Assembly (NCBI RefSeq): GCF_014645735.1
Contig: NZ_BMMH01000007.1
Location: 62,001-126,000 of the forward strand
Direction of reading: 5' to 3'
DNA: 64,000 nucleotides
DNA from: Nocardia jinanensis
GTDB lineage: Bacteria; Actinomycetota; Actinomycetes; Mycobacteriales; Mycobacteriaceae
Position numbers and translations under genes: made by a program. The notes under the pieces are model-generated. The model was not told the origin of the DNA, made no database searches, and saw nothing but the letters and a program-made list of their open reading frames with translations. Positions 41,474-49,073 of the stretch are shown one piece after another (the first letter of the stretch is position 1; each line of letters opens with the position of its first letter).

Positions 41474-42349
41474 TCACAGATGTGCGAGCCGCGGTGCGTA
41501 CCCCAGATCGCGGAGCGTGGCGCCGGCCTCCCGGGTGAGTTCCCGGGCACTGCCGAGCAACCCGTCGAGCACCAGTACCCGCCTGTAGTGGCGGTGGAAT
41601 TCGTGTTCGGCCGTGAACCCGATTCCGCCCAGCACCTGCTGACAGTTCCGGGCCGTCACCAGTGCCGCGCGACCCGCGGCGGCTTTGGCCAGTAGCGCCC
41701 CGAGGGACTCGGACTCTTCGGGCCGCGGGCTGTGCAGATCCGGATGAGCCGGGTGATGGGCATCGCCGGGCGAGACCGCGAGTGTGGCCTCCGCGCCTTC
41801 GACGGCCACCAGTGATTCGGCCAGCCGGTGCCGGATCGCCTGGAACCCGGCCACCGGCTTTCCGAACTGATGCCGTTCGAGGGCATGGGTCCGAGCCAGG
41901 CCGAGCATGGCCCGCGCCGACCCCACCAGCCACCAGCCGAGTGCGCGGCGTGCCGCGCCGATCGGTAGTTCCGCTGCGGCCACGGGCAATTCGGTGGTGT
42001 CGCCGAGGCGTCGTAGGGGTAGGTCCGCATCGAGCGGTTCCGGCGTTCCCGGTGGGCCGTCGCTGTCCCAGCGCACCCAGGTGCCACCGGTGAAAGGTAG
42101 TGGTACGGCTTCGCCGAAGGGACGGCCCGCGGCGTGTGCGATCACGTCGTTGAGCAGCGGGGCGTGCGCACCGGTTTCGCCGAGCAGCCGGAACACCAGG
42201 GGTACGGCGACCTCTGCGGTATCGGCGGGGCCGGTGAGCAGGTCGTGCCAGCCGAGGTCGCGCAGCGCCGTATACAGGGCGGCGCCGGTGGTCGTGGTCA
42301 TCGTCTTGCGGAGCGTATCGGTGAGCAGGATCTGTTCGTCGGTATCCAC
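41474..42349 (-). CDS. Acyl-CoA dehydrogenase, smaller member of the second pair
   Basis: 291-residue dehydrogenase-type protein, strongly shortened in the middle domain. ERHQFGKPVAGFQAIRHRLAESL (near 160-182) and QQVLGGIGFTAEHEFHRHYRRVL (near 245-267) mark the C-terminal domain. The larger partner lies immediately upstream (3-base gap) in the same operon, so an alpha2beta2 enzyme is likely. GTG 42349 has GGAAGGAG upstream. It is the last gene of the reverse operon that begins at 47351. Confidence 0.85.
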   Translation of the reverse strand: MDTDEQILLTDTLRKTMTTTTGAALYTALRDLGWHDLLTGPADTAEVAVPLVFRLLGETGAHAPLLNDVIAHAAGRPFGEAVPLPFTGGTWVRWDSDGPPGTPEPLDADLPLRRLGDTTELPVAAAELPIGAARRALGWWLVGSARAMLGLARTHALERHQFGKPVAGFQAIRHRLAESLVAVEGAEATLAVSPGDAHHPAHPDLHSPRPEESESLGALLAKAAAGRAALVTARNCQQVLGGIGFTAEHEFHRHYRRVLVLDGLLGSARELTREAGATLRDLGYAPRLAHL

Positions 42350-42352
42350 TGC

Positions 42353-43441
42353 TCACTCCTTCCCCAGGTCGAGCAGGCGGCGGGCGATGATATTGCGCTG
42401 GATCTCGGCCGTGCCGCCGTAGATGGTGGCCGCCCGCGAGTACAGGAATTCCGAACGCCATTCGGTGTCGTCGAGCTCGACGACACCGGGCAGCAGATCG
42501 CGGGCGGTATCGAACAGTAGCTGTTCGGCACCCGCCAGCAGGACCTTGTCGATGGAGGTGTCCGGGCCGAGTGTGGCGCCGCCGGCCAGCCGCCGCTGGG
42601 TGGCGCGGGACCGGCAGCGCACGGTGTGCAGCGCCAGATAGGCGGCGCCCAGATCGGCGTCGTCACCGGCCGCGGTCTGGTCCAGCACCCGGTCCAGCCG
42701 GGTGAAGAGATGGGCGATCCGGTGCCAGAAGCAGGTGGACCGCTCATAGGGCAGCAGATCCATCGCGACCCGCCAGCCGTCGCCGGGGCGGCCGAGCATC
42801 CGATCGGCGCCGATCACGACATTGTCGAAGTACACCTCGGCGAACTCGTCGACACCGTGCATGGTGCGCAACGGTCGCACTGTGATCCCGGGTGTGTCCA
42901 TATCGACGAAGAACGCGGTGATCCCGTCGTGGCCGGGGCCGGTGCGGGTGAGCAGGACACAGCGGGCGGCGAACTGCGCCAGGCTGGTCCACACCTTCTG
43001 GCCGTCGACCACCCAGTCCGATCCACGCTGTTCGGCGCGGGTGCGCAGCGAGGCCAGATCCGAGCCGGAGCCCGGTTCGGAGAAACCCTGGCACCACTGC
43101 TCACTGCCGTCGAGCAGCCGGGGCACCATCTGCGCTGCCAGTACCGGCCGGGCATAGGAGATCATGGTGGGCGCGAGCACCTCGACCATGGAATAGATCC
43201 CGGGTTCGGCGAGGCCGCGGGTGGCGACCTCTTCACCGAGCACCGCTCGCAGCAGCGGTTCGTCACCGAGACCGCCGACGGTCTCGGGCCAGCCGTAGCG
43301 CATCCAGCCACCGTCGTAGAGCGCCCGCCGGACCCGGGCCAACTGCGCGACCTGCGCGTCGAAACCGGGCTCGGGTCCGGGGGTGAGGTCGTGCTCGTCC
43401 AGCCAGGCACGCAGCGCCGAACGGAATTCCTCGACCTTCAT
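42353..43441 (-). CDS. Acyl-CoA dehydrogenase, larger member of the second pair
   Basis: 362-residue flavin dehydrogenase with WCQGFSEPGSGSDLASLRTRA (near 137-157), GQKVWTSLAQFA, and the C-terminal IYGGTAEIQRNIIARRLLDLG. ATG 43441 begins the family sequence (MKVEEFRSALRAWL). The frame is open for another 50 codons through two 75-bp repeats up to ATG 43591, which overlaps the upstream stop. If translation starts there, the protein carries a 2 x 25-residue N-terminal repeat. The real start is therefore uncertain. Confidence 0.88.
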   Translation of the reverse strand: MKVEEFRSALRAWLDEHDLTPGPEPGFDAQVAQLARVRRALYDGGWMRYGWPETVGGLGDEPLLRAVLGEEVATRGLAEPGIYSMVEVLAPTMISYARPVLAAQMVPRLLDGSEQWCQGFSEPGSGSDLASLRTRAEQRGSDWVVDGQKVWTSLAQFAARCVLLTRTGPGHDGITAFFVDMDTPGITVRPLRTMHGVDEFAEVYFDNVVIGADRMLGRPGDGWRVAMDLLPYERSTCFWHRIAHLFTRLDRVLDQTAAGDDADLGAAYLALHTVRCRSRATQRRLAGGATLGPDTSIDKVLLAGAEQLLFDTARDLLPGVVELDDTEWRSEFLYSRAATIYGGTAEIQRNIIARRLLDLGKE

Positions 43442-43591
43442 ACCGTGTCCATGGGGTGTGAGCGAGGGCCCTGCGTGGTGAGGCTTCGCTTCCGCCTCCG
43501 GGCCCGACTCGCTCATGCTGTGTCCGATGGGTATGGGCGAGGGCCCTGCGTGGTGAGGCTTCGCTTCCGCCTCCGGGCCTGACTCGCTCAT
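43442..43591 (-). repeat. Two tandem 75-bp repeats in frame before the dehydrogenase
   Basis: Read on the reverse strand, units run 43591-43517 and 43516-43442. The first 55 bases differ at one position and the ends differ more. Each unit begins with ATGAGCGAGT and encodes MSESGPEAEAKPHHAGPS plus seven residues. The repeat fills exactly the space between the SnoaL stop (ATGA overlap) and the dehydrogenase ATG. Inverted arms (TGAGCGAG / CTCGCTCA) flank the core CGGAGGCGGAAGCGAAGCC. Confidence 0.88.
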
Positions 43592-44004
43592 ACCGCCGGC
43601 CGGTCGAAGGCGTGCGGGATACCGGAATCGTGGATGCCGCTGCGCCGGATGAAGGTCATCGCGCGGGTCCGCAGCCGCCAGCCCTGCTCGGTGCGCAGAT
43701 AGGTATCGCTGTAGTAGCCGATCCGCATATCGTGGCTGGAATGCTCCACGAAGCACAGGGGCTGGGTGCCGGTCCCGGTATCGCCGTCCAGTTCGATGAG
43801 CGGGGTCCCGGTGAGGAACAGCCCCTTGGGTGCGGCGCCCACGAGTTCGGGGAACACGTCGAGGGTGTAGGTGTCGCCGAACGCGCTGTAGGTGCCGTCG
43901 GGTGTGAACACACCGATGAGACCGTCGATATCGCCCTTGGTGATGGTCACCGCGTATCGCGCGAGCAGTTGCTGGATCTCGATCAGGTCATCTGTTGCCG
44001 CCAT
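43588..44004 (-). CDS. SnoaL-like (NTF2-fold) protein
   Basis: 138-residue NTF2-fold protein: EIQQLLARYAVTITKGDIDGL at the start, VFTPDGTYSAFGDTYTL, VEHSSHDMRIGYYSDTYLRT and a closing RTRAMTFIRRSGIHD. It belongs to the SnoaL_4 group as does 34532-34942, and could dehydrate or isomerise a pathway intermediate. It overlaps the amidohydrolase gene by 17 bases and is followed by the 75-bp repeats. Confidence 0.85.
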   Translation of the reverse strand: MAATDDLIEIQQLLARYAVTITKGDIDGLIGVFTPDGTYSAFGDTYTLDVFPELVGAAPKGLFLTGTPLIELDGDTGTGTQPLCFVEHSSHDMRIGYYSDTYLRTEQGWRLRTRAMTFIRRSGIHDSGIPHAFDRPAV

Positions 44005-45232
44005 AGACCTTCCCGCCTTTCATCACGAACCGCACCTGCTGGGTGACGGTGATATCGGCCAGCGGATCGCCGGGCACGCCGATCACATCCGCCAGCAGTC
44101 CCTCGGCCAGGCGGCCGCGATCGCTCACCTGGATCAGCTCGGCCGCGACAACCGTGGCCGCGCGCAGCACCGACAACGGATCCAGACCACGTTCGACCAG
44201 CGCCACCAACTCATCGGCATTGCGTCCGTGCGGTATGGCCGGCGCGTCGGTGCCGACCGCGATCTTCACCCCGGCGTCGAAGGCTGCCTTCACCGAAGTA
44301 CGGGCCTTGGGAAACATCTCGGCGGCCTTGGCCTGTAACTCGGGCGCAGCCTTGGAGACATCCATGGCATCGGCCAACCGGGTGGTCGGCACCAGATAGG
44401 TGCCGGACCGAACCATGAGGTCGATCGCCTCGTCGTCGACCAGGAACCCGTGCTCGATACAGTCGATACCGGCTCCGACCGCCTCCTTCACCGCCTCCGC
44501 CCCGTGGGTGTGGGCGGCCACGCGCAGGCCGCGCCGGTGCGCCTCGTCCACGATCGCCCGCAGTTCCTCGGTCGAATAGTGTTGTGCGCCGGGGGCACCG
44601 GTCAGCGACATCACCCCGCCGGAAACGCAGACCTTGATCAGCTGAGCGCCGTGCTTGATCTGGTATCGGACCGCTTTGCGCACTTCGTCGACACCGTTGG
44701 CGATACCCTCCTCCAGGGTCAGCTTCAGCACATCGGGTGCGAAGGCGGAGAACATCGTGGGATCCAGATGCCCGCCGGTCGGGGTGATGGCATGCCCGGC
44801 GGGCACGATGCGCGGGCCGTCGATCCAGCCCGCGTCGATGGCCTTGCCGAGCGCCACGTCCAGGAGGTAACCGCCGGTCTTGACGAAGAGACCGAGGTTG
44901 CGCACCGTGGTGAACCCGGCGCGCAGGGTGCGCCGGGCATTGCCCACCGCGCGCAACATGCGCAGTGGCGGATCGTCCTGGACCGAGGAGGCGAGGCCGG
45001 TCTCGCCCCTACCGCCCATCAGGAGGTTGACCTCCATATCCATCAACCCCGGCAGCAGGACGAGATCGCCCAGATCGACGATCTCGCCCTCGGGTTCACC
45101 CATCACCGCCCCGGCGCCTACGCCCCCGACCCCGACGATCCGATCACCCTCGACGCGCAGGATGCCGGGCCGGATGATCTCGCCGGTGTCCATGTCGAGC
45201 AGCCCGGCGGCTCGCAGCGTCAGCACGGTCAC
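43988..45232 (-). CDS. Amidohydrolase-superfamily protein with altered HxH motif
   Basis: 414-residue TIM-barrel amidohydrolase, similar to imidazolonepropionase-like hydrolases. IKVCVSGGVMS supplies the Lys that is carboxylated in active enzymes, AAHTHG and CIEHGF the metal His residues, and GTDAP the catalytic Asp. However, the first metal motif, normally DxHxH after LPGL, reads MDMEVNL (about residue 64), so both His are replaced. The rest of the barrel is intact. I recall mycobacterial relatives with the same change, so it is probably a subfamily trait and not a mutation. The reaction is unknown; hydrolysis of an amide, ester or lactone is possible. Confidence 0.85.
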   Translation of the reverse strand: MTVLTLRAAGLLDMDTGEIIRPGILRVEGDRIVGVGGVGAGAVMGEPEGEIVDLGDLVLLPGLMDMEVNLLMGGRGETGLASSVQDDPPLRMLRAVGNARRTLRAGFTTVRNLGLFVKTGGYLLDVALGKAIDAGWIDGPRIVPAGHAITPTGGHLDPTMFSAFAPDVLKLTLEEGIANGVDEVRKAVRYQIKHGAQLIKVCVSGGVMSLTGAPGAQHYSTEELRAIVDEAHRRGLRVAAHTHGAEAVKEAVGAGIDCIEHGFLVDDEAIDLMVRSGTYLVPTTRLADAMDVSKAAPELQAKAAEMFPKARTSVKAAFDAGVKIAVGTDAPAIPHGRNADELVALVERGLDPLSVLRAATVVAAELIQVSDRGRLAEGLLADVIGVPGDPLADITVTQQVRFVMKGGKVYGGNR

Positions 45233-45564
45233 ACCACCGGCTCCCGCACGATATCGAGGTAGGCCGCGCCGCTGTCGGGTACCCGTGGCTGCTTCCAGAC
45301 CTCGACCGGGAACGAGGCCATCACCAGCGACTGCATCAGATGGAACAGATTGCGGGCATCGTCGGGCAGATCGTCGAGGTCGAACCGGTCGCAGTAGGCG
45401 ATGGCATCCTCGAGCCGCGCCATACCCGCGTCGTAGAAATCCTGCATCTCCGGCATCGTGGAGGCAAGCCGTTTGGCGTAGCGCTCGGGTTCGGTGGGCA
45501 GGATCCAGTCCTCGAACCGGGCCAGATCGGCGAATTCGGCAGGCAGTTTCGACTCAGTTGCCAT
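45229..45564 (-). CDS. Hypothetical protein linked to the Rieske oxygenase
   Basis: 111-residue acidic soluble protein (ARFEDWILPTEPERYAKRL, MQDFYDAGMARLEDAIAYCD, then LDDLPDDARNLFHLMQSLVM). It starts within the Rieske gene (11-base overlap) and its end overlaps the amidohydrolase start. Mostly helical, with no metal motif or signal. The tight coupling suggests it assists the oxygenase or the next enzyme. I do not recognise the family. Confidence 0.75.
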   Translation of the reverse strand: MATESKLPAEFADLARFEDWILPTEPERYAKRLASTMPEMQDFYDAGMARLEDAIAYCDRFDLDDLPDDARNLFHLMQSLVMASFPVEVWKQPRVPDSGAAYLDIVREPVV

Positions 45565-46816
45565 TGCGGTACTCCTCGACTTTCTTCTGGGCGGTCTTGT
45601 GCAGGTGGCGCAGCAGGATCTCCTGGTCGTTGAGCGGGAAATCGGTGACGGTGCGGGTCGCGATCATCGTCTGGGTGGCTTCGAGGGTGTTGGCGTCCTG
45701 CAACGCGTATTCCTTGAAGGTCACCCCGGCCAGTTCCTGGGCCAGGCGTTCCCGGGCATTTTTCGCGGGCACGAAGTACAGATCGGCTTCGAAGATGTGC
45801 TTGTTCACCGCGGTCGGCCAGTAGTGGTAGGTGAGATACCAGCCCGGTGCCCAGAACAGCAGTGAGAAGTTGGGCCAGATCTCGAATTCGTCCACGCCCC
45901 AGGCTTTGTGGCCGCTGGGGTTGATGCCCACGGGCAACGGGTCCAGACCCTCGATATCGGGCCGGTCCCACGGGCCGAACAGACCGCTGCGCAGGATGCG
46001 CTCGATCGGCTTGACCATGTTCAGATCCTTGGGCGGCGCCATTCCACCCCACGACGAGATCATCGAATGAGGCGGCTGGAGGTCGTAGTGCAGCGCCTCG
46101 TATCCGTAGCCGGCGAGCTTGTCCGCTTCGTCCTTGACCGCCTGCTTCATATGCAGGATCGGCGCGTGATAGAACTCGGCGAAGGCGTCGATGAACAACT
46201 TCCAGTTGCTACCGACCTCGGCCTTGTAACTGAAGACCTCGGTCATCTCGTGGAAGGGATAGCCCTCCAGGCCCTTGATCATCGGGCCGAGGAAGGTGGT
46301 CAGCGGCTCGGCGTCCTGATCGAGGTTGACGAAGACGAAGCCCTCCCACACCTCGCAACGCACATCCTTGAGGCCGTAGTCGGCGCGGTCGAGGCCGAAG
46401 AATTCCTTCTCCTGCTGGACGAAGGTCAGCTCGCCCTCGAGGCTGTAGCGCCAGGCGTGGTACTTGCAGGTGAACTGTTTGCAGAAGCCCGAGGTCTCCT
46501 CGTTGGGGAAATCGTCCCAGACCAGCTTGTTGCCGCGGTGGCGGCAGACGTTGTGATAGGCGTGGATCTGGTCGTCGTTACCGCGGACGATGATCAGCGA
46601 GGTACCCGCGGAGGGAAGTTCCTTGGTGAAGTAGCTGCCCTTGCGGGGCAGCCGCTCCACCCGGCCGACATTGAGCCAGGTGCGCTTGAAGATGGCGTTG
46701 CGCTCGTCCTCGTAGAACTGGGGATCGATCGAATCGCTGTAGTCGACCGGTTCGGTGCCCAGGTCCGGGTAATGCTCGGTCCAGCTACCCGCTGCCGGTT
46801 TGTTGAAGTGTGCCAA
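45554..46816 (-). CDS. Rieske non-heme iron oxygenase, alpha subunit
   Basis: 420-residue terminal oxygenase. The Rieske 2Fe-2S motif is C91-R-H93 and C117-K-Y-H120. The mononuclear iron site is in NWKLFIDAFAEFYHAPILH (His217 and His222, with Glu214 in the bridging acid position usually held by Asp). It would hydroxylate or dihydroxylate an intermediate with O2, taking electrons from the reductase at 22798-23985. No beta subunit is present, so it is probably an alpha3-type enzyme like KshA. It lies second in the operon after the AhpD-like protein. Confidence 0.92.
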   Translation of the reverse strand: MAHFNKPAAGSWTEHYPDLGTEPVDYSDSIDPQFYEDERNAIFKRTWLNVGRVERLPRKGSYFTKELPSAGTSLIIVRGNDDQIHAYHNVCRHRGNKLVWDDFPNEETSGFCKQFTCKYHAWRYSLEGELTFVQQEKEFFGLDRADYGLKDVRCEVWEGFVFVNLDQDAEPLTTFLGPMIKGLEGYPFHEMTEVFSYKAEVGSNWKLFIDAFAEFYHAPILHMKQAVKDEADKLAGYGYEALHYDLQPPHSMISSWGGMAPPKDLNMVKPIERILRSGLFGPWDRPDIEGLDPLPVGINPSGHKAWGVDEFEIWPNFSLLFWAPGWYLTYHYWPTAVNKHIFEADLYFVPAKNARERLAQELAGVTFKEYALQDANTLEATQTMIATRTVTDFPLNDQEILLRHLHKTAQKKVEEYRNGN

Positions 46817-46820
46817 GGGA

Positions 46821-47351
46821 TTACCTCTCGTACTCGGATCGGACGCCGAAGGTGTTGAAGGCTGCGGCGAGCGTGTTGTAGGTGCCGATGGTGAAGATCA
46901 GGTCCATCCGCTGGTGTTCGTCGAGCTGCCCGCACAGCGCGTCCCAGGTGGCATCGGACAGATTCGATTTCTCGTCGAGTTCGTCGACCGCCCGCAGGAT
47001 CAGCGCGTCGAGCGCGTCGGTGGCCTCGCCCCGGCGGACCGCCTCGATCTCGGACTCGGTGATCCCCTCGGCGAGGGCGGCTTCCCGGTGGTGGTTCCAC
47101 TCGTAGACGCAGTCACGGCGGTGCGCGACCCGCAGGATCGCGAGTTCACGCAGTCGGGCCGGCAGCGACGACCGGAACAGCAGGTGGACGTTCAGGGTCA
47201 GGAACGCCTCGGTGAGCGCCGGATGCCGGACCAGTGTCGACAGGGCGTTGCTCGCCGATTCCGGATTACGCATCCGGCGCGGCAGCATCACCCGGAGCGC
47301 GGCGTCGACTTCGTCGTCCCACTCGTCGGCGGGCAGCGGCGGTACACGCAT
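46821..47351 (-). CDS. Carboxymuconolactone decarboxylase (AhpD-like) family protein
   Basis: 176-residue all-helical protein. The core RLRELAILRVAHRRDCVYEWNHHREAAL (about 85-112) carries one Cys and the EWxxH pattern of the CMD family; the second Cys of AhpD-type CxxC proteins is missing. Such proteins are often the first gene of Rieske-oxygenase operons in actinobacteria; role unsettled. ATG 47351 has GAGAGGAGG upstream and lies 16 bases after the operator. First gene of a seven-gene reverse operon (47351 to 41474). Confidence 0.88.
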   Translation of the reverse strand: MRVPPLPADEWDDEVDAALRVMLPRRMRNPESASNALSTLVRHPALTEAFLTLNVHLLFRSSLPARLRELAILRVAHRRDCVYEWNHHREAALAEGITESEIEAVRRGEATDALDALILRAVDELDEKSNLSDATWDALCGQLDEHQRMDLIFTIGTYNTLAAAFNTFGVRSEYER

Positions 47352-47367
47352 CGCGCCTCCTCTCGAT

Positions 47368-47382
47368 GAGAATGGTATTCTC
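47368..47382. promoter_or_regulatory. Palindromic operator GAGAATGGTATTCTC
   Basis: Perfect 6-3-6 inverted repeat just upstream of the reverse operon with the Rieske oxygenase. On the other side, about 310 bases away, the ABC importer operon starts. Confidence 0.85.
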
Positions 47383-47550
47383 GCTTTCGGATAACAGGTT
47401 TCCATGCGGCGGCCTGTTAGTCAACGCGAAGGTCTATGGACAGGTCGCGGGTGCTGTGGGGCGGGCGAGGACGTTGTGGCTTGTCTGTCCTGGACGAAGA
47501 GTCGTGGCGGCCGGGGTGCCCGAAAAACAGGATATTGATTCTCGATAAGT

Positions 47551-47565
47551 GAGAAGCTAGTTTTC
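47551..47565. promoter_or_regulatory. Weak operator-like site GAGAAGCTAGTTTTC
   Basis: Keeps 9 of 12 arm bases of the regulon motif, within the promoter region of the ABC importer; an ATTCTC half-site lies nearby (47538-47543). It may give weaker control of the importer operon. The remaining bases between 47383 and 47693 hold no supported gene. Confidence 0.35.
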
Positions 47566-47693
47566 ATTCACCGAGAGCTACGGATACGGCCCGGCCGGAC
47601 CGGGAAGTTTCGCCGCGAGCTCGGTGCGCGGGCGGATCCGTACCGCCCGATCACGATCGGCCGGCCGATGGGGCCGGCGCAGAAAGGACCGTC

Positions 47694-49067
47694 GTGAGAC
47701 CGAAGCGAATAGCCGCAGGCCTGATCGCCGTGGCATTGCTCGCCACCGTCGGCTGTGGGGGCCGTACCGGAACCGAAACGGAGAATGCCTCCGAAGCCGA
47801 TTCGGTGGTCGCCGATTTCGGTGACCTCACCGGTGTATGCCAGGACGGGGACGCCTCGGGTTCACCGACCCAGGGCGTCACCGACACCGAGATCACCATC
47901 GGTGTCTTCTCCGATGTCGGCTACTCGAAGAATCCCGAATTCATCGATGCCGCGAAGGTGTTCACCTCGTGGTGCAACGCCGCGGGCGGGATCAACGGCC
48001 GCACCCTCACCACGCAGACCCACGATTCCAAGGTGATGGCGGTCCGCCAGAAGATGGTGGAGGCCTGCCGGACCGATTTCGCGCTGGTCGGCGGTGGTGC
48101 CGGGCTGGACGGCCTCGGCACGAAGGAACGCCTCGAATGCACCCTGCCCGATATCCCGGCGCAGGTCTCGCAGCAGCCCAACCTGGGCACCGATCTGCAG
48201 GTGATCCCCTCACCCAGCACCTACGCCCACTACGACCCCTACAACGCGTTCCGGCAGTGGCTGACCAAAGAGGCCTATCCGCAATCGGCCGGTGCGGTCG
48301 GCATCATCAACGGCGACTCCCCGGTCACCAAGGTCCTCGGTGACAAGGCCGTCGAATCGCTGAACGCGATGGGCGCCGAGGTCATCTACAACGAGCTGTA
48401 CCCGGTGGGCGGGGTGACCGACTGGACGCCCTACGCGCAGGCCATCAAGAACAGCGGAGTCCGCGGGTTGGTCTGGTACGGCGAGGACGGGCCGCTGACC
48501 AAGCTCGAGGAGAAGCTGACCTCGATGGACTACAAGCTCGACTGGATCGATCCGAACAACAACGCCTTCAAACCCGACTATGTCGACCTGCTCGGTCGCT
48601 CGGCGAGTTTCCAGAACAATCTGGTCGACCTGGGCGGGGTGGTGCCGCCGCAGCTGGCCGATCAGTCCCCGGCGATGCAGCAACTGCAGGATCTGTACGA
48701 GGAGTACGCGCCGGACGCGGTGATCACCCTCCCGGCGGTGCGCGCCTTCTCCGCCTGGCTGCTGTTCGCGAAGGCCGCGAGCAGCTGCGGTGCCGAACTG
48801 ACCCGGACCTGCCTGGTGACAGCCGCCCAGAAGGAAACCGAGTGGGCCGGTGGTGGGCTGCACAGCCCGAACGATCTGTCGAACCGGGATGCTCCGCCGA
48901 CCTGCTTCAATGTCATGCAGGCCACGCCGGAGGGCTGGAAGGCTCCGGATTTCGCCGCCGACAACGGCCTGTTCCGGTGTAACACCCCGCCCTACCGCTA
49001 TACCGGCAACTACGGCGAGCCGCTGACGCTCGCCGATGTCGGCAAGACCATGGCCGACGTCGAGTAA
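47694..49067 (+). CDS. ABC importer substrate-binding lipoprotein (branched-chain amino acid type)
   Basis: 457-residue periplasmic-binding-protein-like I protein anchored by a lipid on about Cys21 (ATVGC). The mature domain starts with TDTEITIGVFSDVGYS and continues with VFTSWCNAAGGINGRTL, both typical of LivJ/LivK-type (Peripla_BP_6) receptors. Several Cys suggest disulfides. Receptors of this type bind amino acids, amides, short acids or aromatic compounds. Genomic context suggests that it binds the pathway's starting compound rather than leucine. GTG 47694 has AAAGGA upstream. First gene of the long forward operon. Confidence 0.9.
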   Translation: MRPKRIAAGLIAVALLATVGCGGRTGTETENASEADSVVADFGDLTGVCQDGDASGSPTQGVTDTEITIGVFSDVGYSKNPEFIDAAKVFTSWCNAAGGINGRTLTTQTHDSKVMAVRQKMVEACRTDFALVGGGAGLDGLGTKERLECTLPDIPAQVSQQPNLGTDLQVIPSPSTYAHYDPYNAFRQWLTKEAYPQSAGAVGIINGDSPVTKVLGDKAVESLNAMGAEVIYNELYPVGGVTDWTPYAQAIKNSGVRGLVWYGEDGPLTKLEEKLTSMDYKLDWIDPNNNAFKPDYVDLLGRSASFQNNLVDLGGVVPPQLADQSPAMQQLQDLYEEYAPDAVITLPAVRAFSAWLLFAKAASSCGAELTRTCLVTAAQKETEWAGGGLHSPNDLSNRDAPPTCFNVMQATPEGWKAPDFAADNGLFRCNTPPYRYTGNYGEPLTLADVGKTMADVE

Positions 49068-49073
49068 ACGGTC

